From assembly GCA_000697335.1 (NCBI GenBank), contig JNEM01013081.1, forward strand, positions 1 to 20,294: 20,294 nt of DNA. Direction: 5' to 3'. Shown here piece after piece: positions 13,081-20,294 of the stretch; position 1 is the first letter of the stretch; every line of letters starts with the position of its first letter. Origin of the DNA: Conidiobolus incongruus B7586. Lineage: Eukaryota; Entomophthoromycota; Entomophthoromycetes; Entomophthorales; Conidiobolaceae. Below the pieces are notes generated by a model. That model searched no databases. It was given only the letters and a program-made list of their open reading frames with translations, and had not been told where the DNA came from. Position numbers and translations under genes: made by a program.

Positions 13081-13803
13081 CTTTTATTTATGTATTTTTA
13101 GCGCATTTATCAGATTACTAACGTAGGCTTTAATATTTTTTTCTCTAAAATAAGTCATTTTCATCTCAAAATATTTTTAATATTAATAATAAAAAATAAA
13201 TATTATTAAAAATATCTTTATGATTATAGATTTCTTGAATTTCAATAATAATATTATATTTGTAAAACTGATTTTTTGCATATTTTATTATTAATAATAG
13301 TAGCAAACATTTAATATTACAGTTGACTGGCAAAGATGAGTGCAAATTGATTAATAATTCTTTTCATAATCTTCAATGTTAAGAAAATGATGATGTCACT
13401 AATTTTTCTGTAAAATATGGATATTGCTTGATGATTTCATTGTTGATATGAGAGAAATCAATATGAAAGTTTTAGTTAATTAGTCATCCTTTAATTAAAT
13501 CAATCAAAAAACCACCCAAATGCTATCAATAAATTAATAATTCCTAACAATAGAACTAAATCTAATATCATGTGGTAGACTAATTTAAATAACTAATCAT
13601 AAGAAGAGGAAAAAAGTCAATGTCACAATCCTCCGATTTAAATTTGGGGTTAAGGTCCCATAATTCGACTGCCAAAATATTCAGTCACTGTGATGGACAT
13701 ATACAGGATAAACTTTTCAAATATTATTACTAATCAATTAAACATTATAACTTTACAATAACATATAAAGCATTTAAAATATTTAAAATTTATTAATAAT
13801 ACA
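13081..13803. other. Intergenic spacer between kinase and transporter genes
   Basis: It holds the 3' end of the kinase gene (an AATAAA at 13195-13200 is a possible but unremarkable polyadenylation signal) and the promoter of the transporter. A small ORF at 13620-13730 (ATG to TAA, 36 codons) is visibly less AT-rich than its surroundings and lies in the same frame as the transporter's first helix. It is followed by a TACTAAT at 13728-13734. No GTAA donor exists in or after it, so I cannot splice it to the transporter. It may be an upstream ORF, a missed first exon, or chance. Confidence 0.5.
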
Positions 13804-15290
13804 ATGACAAGGAAACAAAAGAGCACAAAATATATCCTGGCTTAATATTTCTAAGTCTTATGATAGACCTATTTGCATTTACCCTAATCCTCCCCATCTA
13901 TCCCGCCATGATAGATTACTACTTGACTAATGACACAACCTCCTCAGTACTGCAGCAGGTGAACAGCTGAATACAGAGATTTGAAAAATTCTTGGGGAGC
14001 AATATCAATATGACAACTTCCAAATTGAGAGTCACACTGTTAGGAGGTTTTTTAGGCTCGACATTCTCCTTATGTCAGTTCGTAGTAGCTTCCTTTTGGG
14101 GTAAATTGGCCGATAAATTTGGTAGAAGGACAGTCCTACTAGTTTCCATTGTAATTTTTAGAATATTTATCATTATGAAATATGCCTAAATACTTATTTT
14201 AGATTGGAAATTTAATCTCGAATGTATTGTGGATGCTCAGTAAAAATTTCAACTTGTTCTTAATTAGTCGACTCGTTGGGGGATTGACGGAAGCCAACGT
14301 TCAATTGACTAATGCTATTATTTCTGATGTTACCGATCTTAAGATGGGATCTAAGGGAATGGTAAACCATTATCATTCATAGCTATTTGGTATAAACCTG
14401 AAATTTTATAGGCATTAGTAGGTATTGCATTCTCAGTAGCCTTTACACTAGGCCCCAGTATTTGCGGTTTTTTAATATTCAAAGGTGTTAGAGTCCCTCA
14501 CTTCAATCTGTTAGGTTACGAAACGCCCTACTCCGCTGCAGGTCTATTAGCTAGTATTTTAGTTATTGTAGAATTGCTAGTTTTAGCAAGCTTGTTACCA
14601 GAAACTTTAAACTATACAAAATCTACTAACAGTAAGGAGGGTGAAAAATTAAAAACTGAGGATAATGAAGTACCTAAGGATGATTTTTCAGATAGCATTA
14701 GACAGTTGAATTTGGTCCATTTGTTCTATTTGTTTCTGTTCAGTGGTATGGAATTCACTTTACCATTCTTGGCTCACGATCTCTTCAAATTTAACGAAAT
14801 GGAACAGGGTAAAATGTTTGGATTGATGGGTATTATCTCTTCCCTAATTCAAGATGGTTACGTCAGACGCTTCGCCAGCAAACGAGGTGAAAAGAAATTA
14901 GTATTGGAAGGATTATTAAGTGGTGTGTTAGATTTGTTAAGTTTAGCCATTCTAATTCCAACCAATACAAAATCCCCCAACTATATTATCTGGACAGCTA
15001 TCATATTTTTATCATATACATCAGCTACGGTAATCTCATGCCTCACTGCTCTCTTATCGCTAATTGCCGACAACTCCTCCAAGCACTATCAAACCAAAGC
15101 TACAGTCCTGGGCCAATTCCGTTCCTACGGCCAACTCGGAAGATGTTTTGGACCTGTAGCAGCATGCAGTGTGTATTGGCTATTTGGCCCCAAAATACTC
15201 TACTACTTTGGCGCTTTGGGCTTCTCCCTAACTTATTTGGTATTATTTAAAATGCCTAATCATATTAAGAAAGTAGTTAAAACAGATTAA
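13804..15290 (+). CDS. MFSD10: MFSD10-like major facilitator transporter, 5' end disrupted
   Basis: Visible exons are about 13804-14150, 14203-14361 and 14412-15290, about 460 codons, close to the ~455 residues of human MFSD10. Recognisable are helix 1 (IDLFAFTLILPIYP), the MFS motif A after helix 2 (GKLADKFGRRTVLL), SRLVGGLTEANVQL near helix 4, the helix 5 segment GIAFSVAFTLGP, and LVHLFYLFLFSGMEFTLPFL with EQGKMF at the start of the second half. These fit the MFSD10/TetA-like branch, a family of proton-coupled organic-anion or drug exporters; substrate and membrane are unknown. Two oddities lie in the first exon. The likely start ATG 13804 reads MTRKQKSTKYILA and then stops; helix 1 continues in the frame one base back, which has no ATG before 13860. 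An in-frame TGA lies at 13968-13970, where a Trp would fit. Everything downstream is intact. Either the gene is recently broken or the sequence has errors; an N-truncated start at ATG 14010 would lose helix 1. Confidence 0.8.
14151..14202 (+). other. Intron of MFSD10-like gene (52 nt, phase 0)
   Basis: The donor is GTAATT, the acceptor TATTTTAG, with a likely branch site GCCTAAAT at about 14184-14191. It joins VLLVSI to IGNLIS within the third transmembrane helix. Reading through it meets an in-frame stop. Confidence 0.85.
14362..14411 (+). other. Intron of MFSD10-like gene (50 nt, phase 0)
   Basis: The donor is GTAAAC and the acceptor TTTTATAG. It joins KMGSKGM to ALVGIAFSVAF, restoring the helix 5 motif known from MFSD10. 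An earlier AG at 14380-14381 is ignored, which fits its lack of a preceding branch site. Confidence 0.85.
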
Positions 15291-15461
15291 TTTTTATATT
15301 AAAATATTTTAATATTATCAAAAATTCATTATCTTATCAATTATCAATCAATTTTATTACATCTACAATTAAAATTAAAATTTTTTAAAATTTATAGAAA
15401 AAATTAATTTTGAAAAAAGAGCAAAACAAAAATTATAGAAATATAATACACTTAAAACTGA
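15291..15461. other. Convergent 3' spacer of 171 bp
   Basis: The transporter (+) and the GLTSCR1-like gene (-) end tail to tail here. The DNA is A/T runs only. The two transcripts' 3' UTRs probably overlap; no separate terminator structure is visible. Confidence 0.6.
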
Positions 15462-16945
15462 TTAAGGTCTACTATTGTAATTTAATAATCGATTCAATTG
15501 AACGTCGTGATATTGGTGATCTAGAGAACTCTAATCAAACAATTAATATATAATTGATAAATATGTAGGATGAATTACTTGATAATATTTTTCTTTAACA
15601 ATGGTCTGTAACCTATCTTGAATCCTGGGTAGCATCTCTTCAATGGTATTTACTGATGATATCACTAAATAAAGTAATTAGCATTAGCTAAGAAAATAAC
15701 AATCAATATTATTTACATTGTAGATTAGAGTGATGTGGATTTGGCAAATTGGGAACTTGATACACATGATAAGGTAACAATCGCTCAATAGCATCTCTCT
15801 TGGACGAAAATGGTACTAGGTAGGTCGGATGAGATATTGTCTGTTGCTCAATTTCTAAAGTTTTCTGTAGGCGGACTTTGAGTTCACGATTCCTTTCAAT
15901 TTCTTGAGAGTCTTTTAAGTAAGATGTAGGCTGATTGGTAGCTGATAATGTTTCATATGGGAATAGATTGTTATTGATAGTTGGTATGAGATGGGGTATT
16001 TTGATCATATTCATGCCAGTTCGCGTGGTTTGGGAATGGCTGTGCGGGGATGCGTTAAGCTCCTTGGAGTACGAAGTTGTGGACGTTTCAGAATTGGGAT
16101 GGGGTAGAATGTTTGGTTGAGCTCGTGCGGGATGTCCTTGGTTCAATAATTTTCGTTCTAGAAGTTTTTGTCTTGAAAAGTTGCCAGATTTGACATACTT
16201 TCGCGTAGATTGGCTTTTATACCTTTTACCTGAGCTTGACTTGGTGTTAGTCGTATTGACATCGGTATTGGAGAACTGATTGTAAAATTTGCTGTTGGAT
16301 ATAAAAGGATTTTCTACTTTTGGTATCCTAACAACTGGTTGATTTTGAAGTTGAACGTTTGTTGCGTTAGTAGTAGTGGGCTGAGGTGGTTTACTCGCCA
16401 AAGGTCTATGATAATAATTTAAATTCGTAGAAATCTTATTGTTATTCAACGAAGAAAATCCGCTAATTGATGAAGCATTGGTATTGAAATTCGTATTGGG
16501 TCGAATTTGAGATCCTGAAGCATTCATATTATTTTTGTTCTGTAATACGGTATTTAACGTGTCATTGATCTTTTTCCGTATGGCATCTGCTCTAGATGTC
16601 CCCGGACCCGAATTTGCTTCGAGGGTTAATGACAGATGAGCTGGAGCTATTCCAGGCCCATTTAGAAATAAATTAGATACTTCATTAGCTACTGTAAATT
16701 CATAATAAAAGATTAGTTTATTCAAGTTAATAAATGTTTTATAAATATTTAAATAGTTTTTAATATCAAAATAGTCCAGTATTTTAAAAAAAATTGAATA
16801 AAAAATGGTTAAAAGTATTAATAAAAGAGAAAAATAATTGATAAAACTTACAGTTAGAATTGGACAATAAAGAATCCTTCTTGATATTAGATGACGCTGT
16901 ATTTTGCTGAATATTACCATCATTACTATTCTTATAATTATTCAT
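15462..16945 (-). CDS. GLTSCR1/BICRA-domain protein, probable SWI/SNF-class subunit (four exons)
   Basis: Read on the minus strand, exons 16945-16852, 16691-15717, 15664-15579 and 15530-15462 join in frame to 407 residues. The ATG at 16945 opens exon 1 (31 codons plus one base). Residues 32-100 hold a region (VSNLFLNGPG, then ADAIRKKINDTLNTVL) that I do not recognise. Residues 105-295 are Asn/Ser/Thr-rich and probably disordered, with a basic patch (SSGKRYKSQSTRKYVKSG). The key region runs from about 300 to 385: a charged helix, EQQTISHPTYLVPF, DAIERLLPYHVYQ (331-343), then a helix made by exon 3 (ISSVNTIEEMLPRIQDRL). This fits the GLTSCR1 domain (PF15249), whose hallmark from memory is a DYKTPF-type stretch followed by RLLPYHVYQ. 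In animals BICRA and BICRAL use it to assemble the non-canonical BAF remodeler with BRD9, so a nuclear chromatin role is inferred. The protein is far shorter than animal BICRA. The exon structure is well supported; the complex is not shown by sequence. Confidence 0.82.
15531..15578 (-). other. Intron 3 of GLTSCR1-like gene (48 nt, phase 0)
   Basis: On the minus strand the donor is GTAATT and the acceptor GATTAG, with a possible branch site TATTAATTG. It joins KEKYYQ to SSLDHQYHDV. It is the shortest intron in the window. The last exon adds only 22 residues before TAA. Confidence 0.75.
15665..15716 (-). other. Intron 2 of GLTSCR1-like gene (52 nt, phase 1)
   Basis: The donor is GTAAAT, the branch site GCTAATTAC and the acceptor TTATTTAG. 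T plus TG forms Leu and the reading continues into an amphipathic helix. An earlier AG in the intron would lead to a stop within seven codons. Without splicing the protein ends two codons into the intron, inside the GLTSCR1 region. Confidence 0.8.
16692..16851 (-). other. Intron 1 of GLTSCR1-like gene (160 nt, phase 1)
   Basis: The donor is GTAAGT, a branch site AAACTAATC lies near the end and the acceptor is ATTTACAG. T plus TA forms Leu before ANEVSNLF. Its 5' part is open in a shifted frame and rich in Phe/Ile/Leu/Tyr, so a naive ORF starting at 16923 falsely gives a membrane-like N-terminus. Confidence 0.82.
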
Positions 16946-18780
16946 ATTGGGATGTGTGATAGTAAAAATTACTTTAAAATTTTTTAAATTTATTGTTCTT
17001 CTCCCAATTAAACAAAAAATTTTTCCCCTAAATTTCTTATGGCTTTTGTTGTCACTCGATCTTATTCGCCTTAATTTGGGAGGGTTTCAAGTTTGAACCA
17101 ATAAGTCCAAAAGATTCACTAGATTTGGCCAATCATTTGGATTTTTCCTTTTAGCTGCATAATTCTAAATTCAAAATGACATATAAGGTGGCAATGAGGT
17201 ATAAAATCTCAGATATTGATAAATTTATCAAGCTGCATTAGATCAAATACTAATATATTTTCAGTAATTTAATACAAATTGATTAGATATTGAGTATTAT
17301 TGAAATATTTGTCTTTGCCCAATAGTTATGTTTCTAATAATAATAAACTGCAGCAGAAAATGTGGTACATGATATAATTACAAAGAATCAGATTTTAATT
17401 CGACGTTTAGATTTCAAAGCATCACTTTGAAAAAAGATTATTACAATTTAGTCACTATTGCTAATTCTAAAATAAAACAATAAATATACACTGAAATGTT
17501 GAAGTTTAGATATTTTTAAATATTGACAACTAAATGAATATTCTCGAGTAACTATTTGTGGAATAATTTTTTCCATTTAATATCAAACTCGAATTCACAT
17601 ATCTTTTTGATTCAAAAATTTTCCAATATTTTATATTTCATTAATTTAAATCTATGAAATAGTATAAATAATTCAATGATCATTTTTAAATATAAGTGAG
17701 TAGAAGATGATACCAATGACTTAATATCATATTCGAACATTCATATAATAAACACAATATCACTATACCTTCATCGATTAATTCAATTTGAAATTTTATC
17801 ATTTAAACGCTTGGTAAACATATTAAGCTTGATTAACAATTTTAGTTTTTGATATGATTTCAAGTGTTCTCTTTCATCAGCAAATTTTTGAATTCGATTC
17901 AATTTAATTGGTTATACAAAAGAGTTAGAAAATGAATCCTAATTATTCATTAGCAAATATATATTACATAACCATAAAAATTTGGATAATATATATATTA
18001 ATACTATCCCTCGTACAAATGTATAATATGTAATAAAACTAAAAATTTGAAAAAAAAATCTTCCTCATATGATAATATCTTTCAAATCAAAATAATACCT
18101 TATTTAGAATCGCTCATTTGAAAAATATATAATAATGGTTTTATGCTCGTACAGTTTAAAAGTTTTTTTTATAAATATTCAATTATCTCTTGAAATTATA
18201 GATATTTTTATTTAATTTTTGATCATTGATAATTTCATATTATTCACTGTACATAAGATGAAATGTTAAAATGAAATGTATATTCAATAAATACTGAATT
18301 TTCATTCAAATATAATTATTCAAAGAACAGCGTCTTTCATTGATCATAATATACCAATATTTATTGCTATATGCATGAATGAAATTATGACAACCTTTAA
18401 TAAATTTTTTCTGTATTAAAATTTTAATGATTATTAGCATCATATATATTTGAATATTATTTTAATTTTTATAAGTAAATCAGGCAAGTAGAAATTAGTA
18501 TTAGTAAAAAATTAAATAATAGCACAATTTCAAAATAAAAATTAATACACAATATAAAATTAATACTCTCTTTTATTATTATTAACTCATTACCATACTT
18601 TTAGTAAGTTCCTAACCCCCAAAAAACAGTTTTTTTATTAGACTAAATTTAATGTTTCATAAACCAATTTAATTTGTTTATAAGCATTGTTTTCTGTAAG
18701 CATATTTTTTAATTACCTAAAATAATTATAGTTACATAAGTTGTAATTTAATGAATATATTAGATGTGATAGCTTTTTCT
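16946..18780. other. Upstream non-coding region right of the GLTSCR1-like gene
   Basis: After the promoter-like first 200 bases the sequence is plain AT-rich DNA with no ORF of 60 codons on either strand. CpA and TpG are well represented, as in the left intergenic region, so this looks like ordinary unique spacer of the genome. A short C-run (18615-18619) near 18600 is the only compositional oddity. No RNA gene or repeat was recognised. Confidence 0.6.
17004..17133 (-). promoter_or_regulatory. CCAAT-box cluster upstream of the GLTSCR1-like gene
   Basis: Three CCAAT pentamers, read on the plus strand, lie at 17004-17008, 17098-17102 and 17129-17133, about 60, 153 and 184 bp upstream of the ATG at 16945. 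The last is in the favoured form CCAATCA. CCAAT boxes work in either orientation and are bound by the Hap/NF-Y complex in fungi. The stretch 16998-17180 is also clearly less AT-rich than what follows, as expected for a proximal promoter. Confidence 0.4.
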
Positions 18781-20294
18781 AGTTTCTTTGTATAGAAAAA
18801 CTTTTATAAGTTTAACTTTATATATTTTAAAATTATCTTATAATATAATAGATATTTTTGATTTATAATAAAAACACTAATTAAAAATTGTTTTTATTAA
18901 AAGACTAGTTTTTTAAATTCTTTTATATATTTCTATATAATCTAAATATCTATAAATTATACAATTAATTTATATTTTTTCAGTTAAATTAATTATATAA
19001 ATCATATTAAATTATTTAATAAATTAGGTTTTCCTTTTTTCTTAAATTTTATTATTTATTCCCTTTATATTATTCTTAAGATTAAGATTATATTTTATTA
19101 ATATTATAGTATATTAACACTATCTAATATAAATCTTAATATATTAGTGACATATCTTAATTTAAAGCTTAATTAAACTTTATTTATATTTTTATATTTT
19201 ATAATTATATTTTATACCATACTATTTTATATTAAGTTTTCCTTTATATTATATTAGTATTCTAATATTATATTTATATAATATTAATAAAACTATTAAA
19301 ATCTTATTAGAAAACTAATAATCATTTATATTAAATTTATTTATTATTATTTTAAATCTTCTTTATAGTTTATTTTTTATAAATTTAATATTATATATTA
19401 TAATATTATTTTAAAAATACCCTTTTATAATTTTAATACAGATAATAGCTTAATTATCAAATAAATCTAAGACTTTAATTTTTAAAAACTTATTACTTTT
19501 TAAAAAGCTTATATTAAATAACTTTTGGTTTAAAAAACATAGCTTAAAAAACTTAAATTTAATAAACTAGATATTTTACTATAATTAATATATTAAATTA
19601 TCTTTTTATTTTTTTCAAAAAAAATTAATTATTTATAATAGTTTAAAAAATCTTTATAAGTTTAAAAATTACTTTAAAAATAAAAAAAATTATCTTAATT
19701 TAATTTTTAATATAGATTTGATAAATATATTTAAATTAACCATTTTTAGAGAAATCTATTTATATATAATTATTAAATCACACTAAGCTTAATTTTAAAG
19801 AATTTTTAAGTGAATAATTTAATATAAAAATATAAACTTTTAAATAATTGGAAAAAACTATTAAAATAAGATATTATTTAAAAAATTAAATTTAATTAAA
19901 AAATAAAAGTTTTATTAACTTAAACAAAAAACTTTTATAAGATGAATAATTAATAAATTTAATAAGATATATTTAAATATATTACATTTCACTAAAAAAA
20001 ACAAATTCACAAGTTATTATAAAAATCTAATCTTTGAATAAAACTCTAGTTAGTTAATAGAAAGCATTTTAATAATATTTTTTTTAAAAATTTAAAATAT
20101 AAAACTATAATTAAAAATATTTCTTATTTTATAATTAAGTTTTTTTATTTAAAAATTATTCTTTTAAAATTTATTTTAATTTACTTTAATCTCAAATAAT
20201 AAATATCTTTGTTTTAAAACTTTATAGAAAAACCTTTAATAAAGAAGTTAAAGCTTATTTAAAAGTATATAAAAATTGCTATTATTGTTAAAAA
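18781..20294. repeat. Extreme AT-rich block with RIP-like dinucleotide bias
   Basis: A hand count over this block gives roughly 66 CpT to 22 CpA, and roughly 46 ApG to 13 TpG, with stop triplets everywhere in all frames. Intergenic DNA further left has the opposite CpA/CpT ratio. Loss of CpA and TpG with gain of TpA is the signature of repeat-induced C-to-T mutation in fungi, so this is probably the edge of an old repeat continuing beyond the window. No family can be named and no terminal repeats are visible. Its coordinates mark the compositional change, accurate only to about 100 bases. Confidence 0.45.

Noticed and set aside
13381-13460. Box C-like ATGATGA and TGATGA motifs suggesting a C/D snoRNA
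   Set aside because: No CTGA box D and no terminal stem at a suitable distance.
13968-13970. TGA read as Trp by a changed genetic code
   Set aside because: The 2040-codon kinase uses TGG for every Trp and has no in-frame TGA; in an AT-rich genome with reassigned TGA the reverse would be expected.
13959-13976. 18-nt GT-AG segment that would remove the in-frame TGA of the transporter
   Set aside because: Far shorter than any known fungal spliceosomal intron, the donor GTGAAC does not match the GTAA of the other seven introns, and it has no branch site. Kept only as an alternative in the findings.

Overview
The window looks like a fungal nuclear contig from an AT-rich genome. Coding exons have a balanced base composition, while introns and intergenic DNA are extremely AT-rich. 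The call of a fungus rests on a very long Rim15/Greatwall-type AGC kinase that carries the small Cys2-His-Cys finger typical of fungal Rim15, and on short introns with GTAA donors and CTAAT-type branch sites. The two other genes resemble families (MFSD10 and GLTSCR1/BICRA) that, as far as I recall, budding yeast lacks, so a lineage outside Saccharomycotina, perhaps early-diverging, is plausible. I cannot name the species. TGG encodes every Trp in the 2040-residue kinase and no in-frame TGA occurs there, so the standard code is assumed.

Layout: 1-6775 is gene-free AT-rich DNA with no credible coding exon or RNA gene. 6776-13080 (+) is the RIM15-like kinase in three exons. 13081-13803 is an intergenic spacer. 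13804-15290 (+) is an MFSD10-like major facilitator transporter in three visible exons, with an abnormal 5' end: no start codon in the frame of the first helix, and an in-frame TGA. It converges, across a 171-bp gap, on a minus-strand gene at 15462-16945 in four exons. That gene encodes a 407-residue protein with a C-terminal GLTSCR1/BICRA-type region, expected in a SWI/SNF-class remodeler. 16946-18780 is its upstream AT-rich DNA, with three CCAAT boxes close to the start. From about 18781 to the end the sequence becomes still more AT-rich and switches dinucleotide pattern (CpA and TpG depleted, CpT and ApG dominant), as expected for old repeat DNA hit by RIP-like C-to-T mutation.

The three genes do not form an obvious functional pathway: one is a nutrient/quiescence signalling kinase, one a membrane transporter, one a chromatin factor. 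All seven introns I can place begin with GTAA and are 48-160 nt long; this uniformity is useful when judging the aberrant first exon of the transporter. I found no tRNA, rRNA, CRISPR array or intact mobile element.
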